From NCBI RefSeq assembly GCF_010994755.1, contig NZ_WHSB02000004.1, forward strand, positions 124,001 to 188,000: 64,000 bases of DNA, given 5' to 3'. This document shows positions 19,295 through 27,951 of the stretch, piece by piece. Every line of letters starts with the position of its first letter. The first letter of the stretch is position 1. This stretch comes from Shinella lacus. Its GTDB lineage: Bacteria; Pseudomonadota; Alphaproteobacteria; Rhizobiales; Rhizobiaceae. Under the pieces are notes generated by a model that ran no database searches, had not been told where the DNA came from, and saw only the letters and a list, made by a program, of their open reading frames with translations. A program made the position numbers and the translations under genes.

Positions 19295-20676
19295 GCGGTT
19301 TTCGCATCCAGCACGTCGAGGATGCGCTTGATCAGGACCTGGGGCCGATAGCCGCGTTTCGACGGCGTCAGCCCCAGCCGGATCACCGCCAGCTTGCGCG
19401 AAGGGATGATCGCGGCCGACTGCCCGTCATGGCCGAGTATCCAGAACGTCTCATCCGGCAGGCCGTAATCCGTGTCGCTCTCCCGGCCCGGCCCCATGGT
19501 CCAGGTCTGCATCTGGCTATAGGCGCCGCCCGAGGCCCTGGTCGGCGTCGCCATGGCGCCGACGAACCCTGCCGGCAGCAGCCGGCTCCCCTTCCAGACA
19601 CCGTCGTTCAAGAGAAACAGCGAGAACCGCGCCCAGTCGCGCGCCGTCGCATACATGTAGGACGAACCGACGAAGATGCCGGTCTCGTCCGGCTCCATCA
19701 CCGCGCTTGCCATGCCGAGCGGCGCAAACAGCGCCTTTGCCGGGAAGGACAGCGCCTGGCTGCGGCCGCCGAGCGCGCCCATCCACAGGCGTGACAGCAG
19801 CATCGCGGTGCCGCTCGAATAGTTGAACTTTTCGCCTGGATTGGCCTCCAGCGGCAGCGAAAGTACGAATCGCGTCATGTCCGGCTCCAGGAAGAGCATG
19901 CGCGTGACATCGGCGACATCGCCGTAGCTCTCGTTGAAGGCGAGCCCGCTTTCCATGGCGAGAAGCTGGGCGAGCGTGATCTCGGAGCGCGCATCCTCCC
20001 GCCATTCCGGAAACAGGCCCTTCATCTCCGGCGAAAGCGCCCCGGCCTGCATCAGCCGCCCGACGAGCGCCGCATTGACCGACTTGGTCATCGACCAGCC
20101 GAGCAGCGGTGTCTTGGCGTCAAAACCGTCACCATAGGCTTCCGCGACGATGCGCCCGTCATGCACCACCACGGTCGCGCGCATGCCCGGCCCGGTGAGG
20201 CTCGTATCGGCAAGCAGCGCCAACAGGTCTGCGTCCAGCGTCACAGCCTCGCCATCCGGCCAGGCCACGGCCGGGTCCGCGACAGGCAGTTTCGGCAGCG
20301 CGATATCGGAAACGGCCTGATGCGCGGCGCGGAAATCGCCGTCCGGCACGCTGGAGCAGCCGAATCCTTCGTGCCAGGCGGCATAACCCGGTGCGAAGAG
20401 GCCGAGCAGATGGGTCGTCACGGTCTTGCCCGCGAGATCGACGTCCTGCCGCATCAGCTTCAACAGCGGATGGCCGGGCGCCTGCACGTCCTCGGCAAGC
20501 ACTTGCGCCGGGTCGCGGCCGGAAACGAAGACGCTGGAGCAGACGATTTTTGCGGCATAACCGGAGCCGACACTGAGCAGCGCGGGCGGCGATACGATGA
20601 GCCAGCTCGCCCCCACCAGGACGACGAGGGCAAGGAGGGAAAGCACCCAAGCGGCCAGCCTGTAGAATCGTCTCAT
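19279..20676 (-). CDS. Membrane-anchored serine hydrolase (class C beta-lactamase fold)
   Basis: A 465-residue protein with one N-terminal membrane segment (LAAWVLSLLALVVLVGASWLIV) and a periplasmic beta-lactamase/esterase domain. The nucleophile motif SxxK is seen in LLGWSMTKSVNAALVG, the YxS/N-type motif in FNYSSGTAMLLSRLW, and a third-motif candidate in WILGHDGQSA. Such proteins act as peptidases or esterases rather than true beta-lactamases; the substrate is unknown. It is probably monocistronic. Confidence 0.83.
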   Translation of the reverse strand: MRRFYRLAAWVLSLLALVVLVGASWLIVSPPALLSVGSGYAAKIVCSSVFVSGRDPAQVLAEDVQAPGHPLLKLMRQDVDLAGKTVTTHLLGLFAPGYAAWHEGFGCSSVPDGDFRAAHQAVSDIALPKLPVADPAVAWPDGEAVTLDADLLALLADTSLTGPGMRATVVVHDGRIVAEAYGDGFDAKTPLLGWSMTKSVNAALVGRLMQAGALSPEMKGLFPEWREDARSEITLAQLLAMESGLAFNESYGDVADVTRMLFLEPDMTRFVLSLPLEANPGEKFNYSSGTAMLLSRLWMGALGGRSQALSFPAKALFAPLGMASAVMEPDETGIFVGSSYMYATARDWARFSLFLLNDGVWKGSRLLPAGFVGAMATPTRASGGAYSQMQTWTMGPGRESDTDYGLPDETFWILGHDGQSAAIIPSRKLAVIRLGLTPSKRGYRPQVLIKRILDVLDAKTAQAPT

Positions 20677-20751
20677 AACGGCCTCTCCTTCCAGTCGCGA
20701 GACAAGCAGGATTCCACTGTCATGAAAAGGCTTTTCGCGCTTGTGACAACG

Positions 20752-22314
20752 TCAGGCCGAACGACGATTTTCCGTGTGTAGAAGGAAGCGCATCACATCC
20801 TGAGCGGCCACCGGCCCGGAAATCAGGAAACCCTGGGCCTCGGAAGCGCCACGCTGGCGGATGAAATCAAGCTGGCCTTCCGATTCGATGCCCTCCACCG
20901 TGGTCGTCACCTGGAATGTCTGGCCGAGCTTCAGGATGATATCGACCAGGTCGGCGTCCCGCTTGCTCTCCATCATCGCGCGCGCAAAGGAGCGGTCGAT
21001 CTTCAACTGGTCGATCGGGAAGGCGCGCAGGTTGTTGATAGAGGAAAAGCCGATGCCGAAATCGTCGAGCGCGACGCGCACGCCATGGTCGCGCAGCTCG
21101 CAGAGGCTCTCGCGGATCACCGTCTCGTCGACCGAGAACACCGATTCCGTCACCTCGATGGTGAGGCGTCCCGGCGCAAGCCCGGCCTCGGCCAGGCACG
21201 TCTTCACATAGTCGACGAAGGCGCGGTCCTTGAACTGGTCGCCGACGACATTGACGGCGACGCCGGCCGGTGCGGGCCACTTCGCGGCCTCCCGGCAGGC
21301 CTCGCGCACCACCCAGTTGCCGAGCGGCAGGATGAGGCCGGTCTTTTCCGCCGCCGGAATGAACAGGTCCGGCATGATCCGCCCCTTTTCGGGATGCCGC
21401 CAGCGCAGCAGCGCCTCGAAGGAGCGCACGACGCGGCTCTCGACGCCGACGATCGGCTGGTATTCGAGGAAGAATTCCTCCGCACCCATTGCGCGGGCGA
21501 GATCGTGCTCGATGGCCGCGCGTGCCTGGACGGCGGCGGCGAGCGCCGCATCGAAGAAGCGGAAGCCGCTGCCCGGCATGCCCTTCGCCTCATAGAGCGC
21601 GACATCGGCGCGCTTCAGGAGCTCCGACATCGAGTTGTCACCGGCCTCCATATAGGTCACGCCGATGCTGCAGCCGCTGGAAACCCGGTGGCGCTTCAGC
21701 TCGAACGGGTCCTGGAACAGATCGCAGATCGTGCGGCAGACATTCTCGATCTTGCCCTCGGAGGGCCGTCCGGCGATCGTCACGACGAATTCGTCGCCGC
21801 CGAGCCGGTAGACGCGCGCCGTTGCCGAAAGCGCGCGCTGGAGGCGCACGGCAATAGCCGCGAGCAGCGCATCGCCCACATCATGGCCGAGGCTGTCATT
21901 GACGAACTTGAAACGGTCGAGATCGAGCAGCAGCAGCGCCGGACGGTCGTCCTCGTCGCTGCCCTCCACGACCGCCTGGATATCGCGCTCCAGGCAGAAG
22001 CGGTTCGCAAGCCCGGTCAGCCGGTCGTGATAGGCCTCGTGCGTCAGCCGCTGCTCCGTCTGCCGGCGCTGGTGAAGTTCGGCGACAAGCCGCGCCTTCG
22101 ACCGGCCGATCTCGTAGAAGCCGACGCCAAAAAAGACCGGCATGAGGGCAAGTGCGGTGGCGGTCGGCGCGGAAAAACCGAAAAGGCTGGCCTGCGTATG
22201 GTCGCGCAGAAACTGGTCGGCGGCTACACATATTGTCGGTAGGAAGGCTCCGAAAACCGATCCCACCAACGCATAGCGCTGCTCGATCTTCGGGGAGAAG
22301 TTTTTCAACATCAT
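20752..22314 (-). CDS. GGDEF-EAL protein (c-di-GMP synthesis/degradation)
   Basis: A 520-residue inner-membrane protein with two hydrophobic N-terminal segments (residues about 15-65) and a short coiled linker. Its GGDEF domain has an intact active site (VYRLGGDEFVVT) and its EAL domain is intact (SFEALLRWRHPEKG, IEVTES, ALDDFGIGFSSINNL, VEGIES, EAQGFLISGP). Both cyclase and phosphodiesterase residues appear present, so the net activity cannot be predicted. No obvious sensor domain is seen besides the membrane segments. The frame opens with two adjacent ATG codons. Confidence 0.92.
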   Translation of the reverse strand: MMLKNFSPKIEQRYALVGSVFGAFLPTICVAADQFLRDHTQASLFGFSAPTATALALMPVFFGVGFYEIGRSKARLVAELHQRRQTEQRLTHEAYHDRLTGLANRFCLERDIQAVVEGSDEDDRPALLLLDLDRFKFVNDSLGHDVGDALLAAIAVRLQRALSATARVYRLGGDEFVVTIAGRPSEGKIENVCRTICDLFQDPFELKRHRVSSGCSIGVTYMEAGDNSMSELLKRADVALYEAKGMPGSGFRFFDAALAAAVQARAAIEHDLARAMGAEEFFLEYQPIVGVESRVVRSFEALLRWRHPEKGRIMPDLFIPAAEKTGLILPLGNWVVREACREAAKWPAPAGVAVNVVGDQFKDRAFVDYVKTCLAEAGLAPGRLTIEVTESVFSVDETVIRESLCELRDHGVRVALDDFGIGFSSINNLRAFPIDQLKIDRSFARAMMESKRDADLVDIILKLGQTFQVTTTVEGIESEGQLDFIRQRGASEAQGFLISGPVAAQDVMRFLLHTENRRSA

Positions 22315-22546
22315 GTAACCCTAAACCGTTGTTATCATGACAACAGGGCGCATTCGACCGGGCATCGGCCGCACGAATGTTTCTAGAGGACAAAGAATGA
22401 CAGAGTGTTAAGGGAGCGTTGGCATTCGCCCCCAAGATTCAACGGGATTCCGTCTCCAGGGAACCATGGCCGGCTTCAGGCGTTCGGGCCTTGTTGTCAT
22501 TCGTGCGTGGGGCTTTGCGCGACTATCGAGTGGGAAGGACCATCAG

Positions 22547-23212
22547 ATGAAATCCATGATCTTCGGTGCCGCCGGCATCCTCGTTTCCGCCGGTGCGCTT
22601 CCGGTCTTCGCGGCCGACATGGCCGTTGCCGAACCGCCGATCGAAACACCAATCGTCGAGACGGCCGGCATCTACGATTGGGGCGGCTTCTATGTCGGTG
22701 TGAACGGCGGTTACGGCTGGACGAACGCCGATTCGGGTGGCCCGGCGCCTGCCATCGACCAGGATCTCGGCGGCTTCGCGCTTGGCGCCTTCGCCGGCTA
22801 TAACTTCTTCAACAATGGTTGGGTCTACGGTGTCGAAGCCGACGTCAAACACGACTTCAACAACGAGCGCTTCTCGTCCGGCGGCACGCGCTACGAGGCA
22901 GAGACGAACTGGGGCGGGTCGGTCCGCGCGCGTCTCGGCTACGCCTTCGACCGCACGCTGATCTACGGCACCGGCGGCTGGGCCTTCACCCGCGCCGAAC
23001 TCCGGGACCGCGATGCCGGCGTGACGGAAAAGGACACGGCGCATGGCTGGACGGTCGGCGCCGGCGTCGAGCAGGCCTTCACCGACACGGTGGCGGGCCG
23101 CGTCGAGTATCGCTACACCGACTACGGCAATTCCGACATCTTCGATGCGGCAGGCCGCCGGGGCGACCTCGATTCGCACTCCATCATGCTCGGCGTCAGC
23201 ATGAAGTTCTGA
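22547..23212 (+). CDS. Outer-membrane beta-barrel protein (Omp25/Omp31-like)
   Basis: A 221-residue protein with a signal peptide ending in LPVFAADM and an eight-strand-type barrel of the Omp25/31 porin-like family common in Rhizobiales. Typical motifs are YDWGGFYVGVNGGYGW, FALGAFAGYNFFNNGWVYGVE, RARLGYAFDRTLIYGTGGWAF and the C-terminal SIMLGVSMKF ending in Phe, the outer-membrane assembly signal. The open frame extends upstream, but ATG 22547 has GGAAGG before it and starts the signal peptide. Confidence 0.93.
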   Translation: MKSMIFGAAGILVSAGALPVFAADMAVAEPPIETPIVETAGIYDWGGFYVGVNGGYGWTNADSGGPAPAIDQDLGGFALGAFAGYNFFNNGWVYGVEADVKHDFNNERFSSGGTRYEAETNWGGSVRARLGYAFDRTLIYGTGGWAFTRAELRDRDAGVTEKDTAHGWTVGAGVEQAFTDTVAGRVEYRYTDYGNSDIFDAAGRRGDLDSHSIMLGVSMKF

Positions 23213-23221
23213 CATTGATCC

Positions 23222-23252
23222 GGGCGGCGGTATCAGCCGCCGCCCCGGTTTA
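23222..23252 (+). terminator. Probable terminator after the outer-membrane protein gene
   Basis: A perfect 9 bp GC stem, GGGCGGCGG (23222-23230) with CCGCCGCCC (23237-23245), is followed by CGGTTTAA. The U-tract is short, so termination may be partial. Confidence 0.6.
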
Positions 23253-23375
23253 ACGTCCCGCTAACCGTAATTTTACGAAAATAAGCGATAGGTCATGGGA
23301 CCTGCTCGCGCGCTCCCCTTTACGGCCCGCCCCATTCGAGGCAGGATTGGTAAACGCGCGAAACACGGGACCTCC

Positions 23376-24155
23376 ATGCGTCGGCTCATTCTGGCTCTCC
23401 TGCCCCTCGCCTTCCTCGCCACGTCCTGTTCCACCACCGACTACGATCTCGTGGCGACCGCTTCCGTGCCGCCGCGCTTCGAGGACAAGGATCCACAGGA
23501 TTTCGGCGCGCGCACGCCGCATCGTCATCAGGTGCACGGCATCGACGTTTCGAAGTGGAACGGCGATATCGACTGGCACGCCGTGAAGAAGGGCGGCGTC
23601 TCCTTCGCCTTCCTGAAGGCGACCGAGGGCACGGACCGTCTGGACAGCCGGTTCAACGAATATTGGAGCGGTGCCCGCGCCGCCGGTGTCGCGCACGCGC
23701 CCTATCACTTCTATTATTTCTGCTCGACGGCGGATGCGCAGGCCGACTGGTTCATCGCCAATGTGCCCAAGCAGGCCGTGCAGCTTCCTCCGGTGCTGGA
23801 TGCCGAATGGAACCCCGCCTCGCCGACCTGCAAGACCCGCCCGCCGGCCGACGAGGTGCGCGTCGCGCTCAAGCGCTTCATGGACCGCCTCGAAGCACAT
23901 TACGGCAAGCGGCCGATCATCTACACGACCGTCGACTTCCACCGCGAAAATCTCGTCGGCCATTTCGAGAACTATCCCTTCTGGCTGCGCGCGGTGGCCG
24001 AGCATCCGGAAAACATCTATTCGTCACGCAAGTGGGCGTTCTGGCAGTACACCTCGACGGGCGTGGTTCCGGGCATTTCCGGCGACACGGATATCAACGT
24101 CTTCGCGGGTTCCGCCAAGAACTGGAACACCTGGGTGGCGACGGTTTCCCGCTGA
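23376..24155 (+). CDS. GH25 lysozyme-family lipoprotein
   Basis: A 259-residue protein with a lipoprotein signal (LALLPLAFLATSCS) and a glycoside hydrolase family 25 domain (N-acetylmuramidase). Catalytic and binding acids are in HGIDVSKWNGDIDW, FAFLKATEGTDRLD and LPPVLDAEWN (DxE), with YHFYYFC and the C-terminal WQYTSTGVVPGISGDTDINVF typical of the family. The frame is open 27 codons upstream; ATG 23376 is chosen for the lipoprotein signal. It is a likely envelope peptidoglycan hydrolase. Confidence 0.92.
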   Translation: MRRLILALLPLAFLATSCSTTDYDLVATASVPPRFEDKDPQDFGARTPHRHQVHGIDVSKWNGDIDWHAVKKGGVSFAFLKATEGTDRLDSRFNEYWSGARAAGVAHAPYHFYYFCSTADAQADWFIANVPKQAVQLPPVLDAEWNPASPTCKTRPPADEVRVALKRFMDRLEAHYGKRPIIYTTVDFHRENLVGHFENYPFWLRAVAEHPENIYSSRKWAFWQYTSTGVVPGISGDTDINVFAGSAKNWNTWVATVSR

Positions 24156-24287
24156 TTCCAGCACAATTGCGTGACAAAAAGCGGCAGCACGCCGAGGTTG
24201 CCTTTTTCTTCTTGCTTCCGTCACATTCATCTGAGACAGCCGGGCCAATCTGAGATAGCAGGGCAACGGACCCAAGGAGCATTCACG

Positions 24288-25508
24288 ATGCGGCAAAACC
24301 TGAAGACGATACTCGCGGCAAGCCTCACGGCGCTTCTCCTCGCCGGCGGCGCCCATGCCCAGACGGCCGCAGGCACGGCAGCAGAGCCCGCCGCGGTCTG
24401 TGGTGGCGATATCAGCGCCTTCCTTCAGGGCGTGAAGGCCGAGGCGCTGACGCGCGGCGTTTCCGCCGAGATCGCCGACCGCGCGCTTGCCGGTGCCGCG
24501 ATCGACCCGAAAGTGCTGTCGCGTGACCGCGCCCAGGGCGTCTTCCGCCAGACCTTCCTCGAATTTTCCAAGCGCACGGTCAGCCAGTCGCGCCTCGACA
24601 TCGGCCGCAAGAAGCTGACGGACCTCTCCTCCGTCTTCGCCCGCTCCGAGCAGGAATTCGGCGTGCCCGGCGCGGTCATCGCCGCCTTCTGGGCGATGGA
24701 AACCGACTTCGGCGCCGTGCAGGGCGATTTCAACACCCGCAACGCCCTGGTGACACTGTCGCATGACTGCCGCCGCCCGGAACTCTTCCGTCCGCAGCTT
24801 CTCGCAGCCGTCGAGATGGTCGGCCATGGCGACCTCGACCCGAACGGCACGACGGGCGCCTGGGCCGGCGAAATCGGCCAGGTGCAGATGCTGCCGAAGG
24901 ACATCATCGAATTCGGCGTGGACGGCGACGGCGACGGCCATATCGACGTCAAGAAGAGCTCGCCGGACGCCATCCTGACGGCCGCGAAATTCATCCAGCA
25001 TCTCGGCTTCGTGAAGGGCCAGCCCTGGATCCAGGAAGTCTCCGTGCCGGACGTGCTGCCCTTCGAAAAGACCGGCCTGCAGCCGGGCATGAAGGCCGCC
25101 GACTGGTTCGCGCTCGGCGTGACGCCGCGCGACGGCGACACCTCCTTCGGCAATCTCGAAGCCTCGCTGGTGATCCCGCAGGGCCGCAAGGGCCCAGCCT
25201 TCATCACCTATCCGAACTTCAACATCTATCTCGAATGGAACCAGTCCTTCATCTACACGACGTCGGCCGCCTACTTCGCGACGCGTCTCGCCGGCGCTCC
25301 GCCCTATGAGCGCGGCACGCCGGAAGAGGGCCTTTCCGAAGACGGCATGAAGCAGCTCCAGACCAAGCTGCAAGGCCTCGGCCACGACGTCGGCAAGGTC
25401 GACGGCATCCTTGGCTCCGGCACGCGCGCCGCGATCCAGAAGGAACAGCTCCGCCTCGGCCTGCCGGCCGACGGCTGGGCGACGCAGGCCCTGCTCTCCG
25501 CCCTCTGA
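24288..25508 (+). CDS. MltB-type lytic murein transglycosylase with peptidoglycan-binding domain
   Basis: A 406-residue secreted protein: signal peptide (LAASLTALLLAGGAHAQ), SLT_2/MltB domain and C-terminal PG_binding_1 domain (residues about 345-405, LQTKLQGLGHDVGKVDGILG). The catalytic Glu is probably in AFWAMETDFGAVQGDFNT, and GEIGQVQMLPKDIIEFG is the following family motif. It cleaves glycan strands in the periplasm. The frame is open upstream, but ATG 24288 has AAGGAG and begins the signal peptide. A strong terminator follows. Confidence 0.92.
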   Translation: MRQNLKTILAASLTALLLAGGAHAQTAAGTAAEPAAVCGGDISAFLQGVKAEALTRGVSAEIADRALAGAAIDPKVLSRDRAQGVFRQTFLEFSKRTVSQSRLDIGRKKLTDLSSVFARSEQEFGVPGAVIAAFWAMETDFGAVQGDFNTRNALVTLSHDCRRPELFRPQLLAAVEMVGHGDLDPNGTTGAWAGEIGQVQMLPKDIIEFGVDGDGDGHIDVKKSSPDAILTAAKFIQHLGFVKGQPWIQEVSVPDVLPFEKTGLQPGMKAADWFALGVTPRDGDTSFGNLEASLVIPQGRKGPAFITYPNFNIYLEWNQSFIYTTSAAYFATRLAGAPPYERGTPEEGLSEDGMKQLQTKLQGLGHDVGKVDGILGSGTRAAIQKEQLRLGLPADGWATQALLSAL

Positions 25509-25565
25509 CGAAATCGGGTGGCCGCGCGCCGCCCGGTATTATAGGACAGGACGAGACCAAGAACG

Positions 25566-25596
25566 CAGCCCGGTCATGCCGGGCTGTTTCTATTTT
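25566..25596 (+). terminator. Rho-independent terminator after the MltB-type gene
   Basis: A perfect 8 bp stem, CAGCCCGG (25566-25573) with CCGGGCTG (25579-25586) and a 5-base loop, is followed by TTTCTATTTT. Confidence 0.9.
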
Positions 25597-25620
25597 GACG
25601 ACATGCCCTGGGAGGGGATG

Positions 25621-26556
25621 ATGGAACAGCGCGCCGCCCCGGCAGCAACGGGCATGAGCATCCAGACCTGGGGCCTGCTGGCCCTCCTCGGCATGATCTG
25701 GGGCGGCTCCTTCTTCTTCGCCCGCGTGGCCGTCGCCTACATACCGCCGGCGACGCTGGTGCTGCTGCGCGTCGGCATCGCCGCCCTCGCCCTCCATATC
25801 TATATTGCCGGCCGTTTCGGCATCTACCCGACGCTGCGCGCCCGCTGGCGTGAATTCCTGTTGCTCGGCCTCATCAACAACGCCGTGCCGCACATGCTGA
25901 TCTTCCTCGGCCAGACGCAGATCGGCGCCGGGCTTGCCGCCATCTTGAACGCCACGACGCCGATCTTCACGGTTCTCATTGCCAACAAGATGACGGAAGA
26001 CGAAAAGCTCTCCTCGCAGAAGATCGCCGGCTGCCTCATCGGCCTCGTCGGCACCGCGGTGCTGATCGGCCCGCGCGCGCTTGCCCCCTTTACGGGCGAC
26101 AGCGGCCCACCGCTCTGGGCCGTGCTGCTGCCCGTGTTCGCCGCCGTCTCCTACGGCCTAGCCGCGACCTATGGCAAACGCTTCCGCGGCGTCGCCCCGC
26201 CGGTCACGGCCGCCGGCCAGCTCACCGCCTCGACGCTGCTGATGCTGCCGGTCTCCTTCGCGCTCGACACGCCCTGGCAGCTTTCCCTGCCGCCGCTGAC
26301 CGCCATCCTCGCCGTGCTGGCGCTGGCGCTCATCTCGACCGCCTACGGCTACATCCTGTTCTTCCGAATCATGGCGGCGGCCGGCGCGACCAATACGTCC
26401 CTCGTCACCCTGCTCGTGCCGCCGAGCGCCATCCTCGCCGGCATGCTCTTCCTCGGTGAAGAACTGACGGCGCTCGGCATGCTCGGCATGGCCCTCGTGC
26501 TGTTCGGCCTGGTGGTGCTCGACGGGCGCGTTTTCGCCCGTTTCCGGCGCGCCTGA
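25621..26556 (+). CDS. EamA/DMT-family transporter
   Basis: A 311-residue protein with about ten membrane segments forming two EamA repeats (GMIWGGSFFFARVAVAYIPP in the first, PPVTAAGQLTASTLLMLPVSFAL in the second). The family exports metabolites and amino acids; the substrate is unknown. Several in-frame starts exist: GGAGGGG overlaps ATG 25618 and lies about 4 bases before ATG 25621, and the latter is chosen. It sits downstream of a terminator, so it should have its own promoter. Confidence 0.88.
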   Translation: MEQRAAPAATGMSIQTWGLLALLGMIWGGSFFFARVAVAYIPPATLVLLRVGIAALALHIYIAGRFGIYPTLRARWREFLLLGLINNAVPHMLIFLGQTQIGAGLAAILNATTPIFTVLIANKMTEDEKLSSQKIAGCLIGLVGTAVLIGPRALAPFTGDSGPPLWAVLLPVFAAVSYGLAATYGKRFRGVAPPVTAAGQLTASTLLMLPVSFALDTPWQLSLPPLTAILAVLALALISTAYGYILFFRIMAAAGATNTSLVTLLVPPSAILAGMLFLGEELTALGMLGMALVLFGLVVLDGRVFARFRRA

Positions 26557-26671
26557 AAAAGCCGGGAACAAAGCGCGCTGCCGGCCGTTTCATGGCAATC
26601 CGCCGGATCGTCGGCCCGACTTGCGCCACAATGGTAAATGCACAATGTCGGCATTCGTCATCTGGTAGGGA

Positions 26672-26700
26672 TTGTGAATTTTTTGTGGCATCCACATTAA
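26672..26700 (+). promoter_or_regulatory. Candidate promoter for the small membrane protein gene
   Basis: TTGTGA (26672-26677) is separated by 17 bp from CATTAA (26695-26700) in an AT-rich patch about 135 bp before the small gene. It is the best sigma-70-like match I see between the DMT gene and the small gene. This is pattern recognition only. Confidence 0.35.
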
Positions 26701-26835
26701 GGGAGGAAATTCAGCAGGTTAGCGCTGTGAATAACCGGCCGCCATTGGCCGTATGTTGCAGCGCAGCAACAAAACACCTTTCCAACACGCTTTTTTCGGT
26801 CGTAATATCAGGCCGCAAACGCAAGGAGGTAAGCC

Positions 26836-26913
26836 ATGGGACTCACACATTCCTTGAATGTTCTGATGATCAGTGCAGCGTTCCTCTTCATCGCAACGAT
26901 GATCTTCATCTGA
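26836..26913 (+). CDS. 25-residue single-pass membrane peptide
   Basis: ATG at 26836 opens a 25-codon frame ending in TGA at 26911-26913. It is preceded by AAGGAGGT with 6 bases before the ATG, the strongest Shine-Dalgarno sequence in the window. The product starts MGLTHSLNVLMISAAFLF and is hydrophobic from about residue 8 to the C terminus, fitting one membrane helix with a short polar N terminus. A hairpin with a T-rich tail lies 75 bp downstream, so it looks like a self-contained unit. I do not recognise a named family, and the function is unknown. Confidence 0.7.
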   Translation: MGLTHSLNVLMISAAFLFIATMIFI

Positions 26914-26987
26914 AGCGAACCAAGCGCAGTCCGGGAGGTCAGGGACGAAAAATAACAAAAGACCCTGCCGAAACGAATTCATGAAAG

Positions 26988-27021
26988 ATGCATGGCCCCG
27001 GAGACGGCGCCATGCATTTTC
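26988..27021. terminator. Bidirectional terminator between the small gene and metF
   Basis: A 9 bp stem, ATGCATGGC (26988-26996) with GCCATGCAT (27009-27017), is followed by TTTCATTT on the plus strand and by CTTTC on the minus strand. It can serve both the plus-strand small gene and the convergent metF. Confidence 0.7.
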
Positions 27022-27044
27022 ATTTCAGGCAGCGTTTTGAAGGC

Positions 27045-27950
27045 TCAGGCCGCGGCGCCGGCGGCGGGCCGGCGGTCGATCTTGGCGAAGCCGACACGGT
27101 CGCAGACGGCCGAGACCAGCGTGGCGCGGTTCATCGTATAGAAATGGAACTCGCCGATGCCGCGGGCGATGAGATCCTCGATCTGCCTGGCCGCAAGGTC
27201 GATTGCCACTGCCGCGCGCTCCTGAGGCCGGTCGTCGACCGGCGCCAGCCGATCGGCAAGCCAGCCCGGCACCGAGGCGCCGCACATGCCGGCAAATTTC
27301 TGGACCTGGGAAAGGTTGTGCACCGGCAGGATGCCCGGCACGACGGGGATCGTGATTCCCGCCTTGCGCACACGCTCCAGGTAACGCTCGAAATCGTCGT
27401 TCTCGAAGAAGAACTGGGTGAGGGCGCGCGTCGCACCGCCATCCACCTTGCGCTTCAGCATGTCGATATCGGCCGCGACATCCGGGCTCTGCGGGTGTTT
27501 TTCCGGATAGGCGGACACCGAGATCTCGAAATCGGCGAGACCGCGCAGGCCGGCGGCGAGTTCCGCAGCATTGGCATAGCCGCCCGGATGCGGATGGTAA
27601 GCCGTGCCCACGCCGCCCGGCGGATCGCCACGCAGGGCCACGAAGTGCCGCACCCCGACCGCCTGGAAATCGGCCACCACGGCATGCACCTCTTCCTTCG
27701 TCGCGCCGACGCAGGTGAGGTGCGAGGCGGCAGGCAGGCCCATCTTCAGGAGCTGGCGCACGGTCGACAGCGTCGGCACCTTGGTGGAGCCGCCGGCGCC
27801 GTAGGTCACCGACATGAAACCCGGATCATAGGCCGAAAGCTCGGCGGCCGTTTCCCAGAGCTGGCCTTCGGCCTCCGCCGATTTCGGCGGGAAGAACTCG
27901 AAAGACAGGCGGATGTCCTTGCGGGCTGGGCTTAGGGTCGCCGGTTTCAT
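27045..27950 (-). CDS. metF: MetF, 5,10-methylenetetrahydrofolate reductase
   Basis: A 301-residue FAD enzyme that reduces methylene-THF to methyl-THF for methionine synthesis. The N terminus has LSFEFFPPKSAEAEGQLW (catalytic Glu), then FMSVTYGAGGST, ALRGDPPGG, FFFENDDFERYL and a GIGEFHFYTMNRA segment near the end. ATG 27950 has AGGAGGAG before it and lies 1 bp after the stop of the upstream ArsR-methyltransferase gene, so the pair form one operon. Confidence 0.95.
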   Translation of the reverse strand: MKPATLSPARKDIRLSFEFFPPKSAEAEGQLWETAAELSAYDPGFMSVTYGAGGSTKVPTLSTVRQLLKMGLPAASHLTCVGATKEEVHAVVADFQAVGVRHFVALRGDPPGGVGTAYHPHPGGYANAAELAAGLRGLADFEISVSAYPEKHPQSPDVAADIDMLKRKVDGGATRALTQFFFENDDFERYLERVRKAGITIPVVPGILPVHNLSQVQKFAGMCGASVPGWLADRLAPVDDRPQERAAVAIDLAARQIEDLIARGIGEFHFYTMNRATLVSAVCDRVGFAKIDRRPAAGAAA

Positions 27951-27951
27951 G

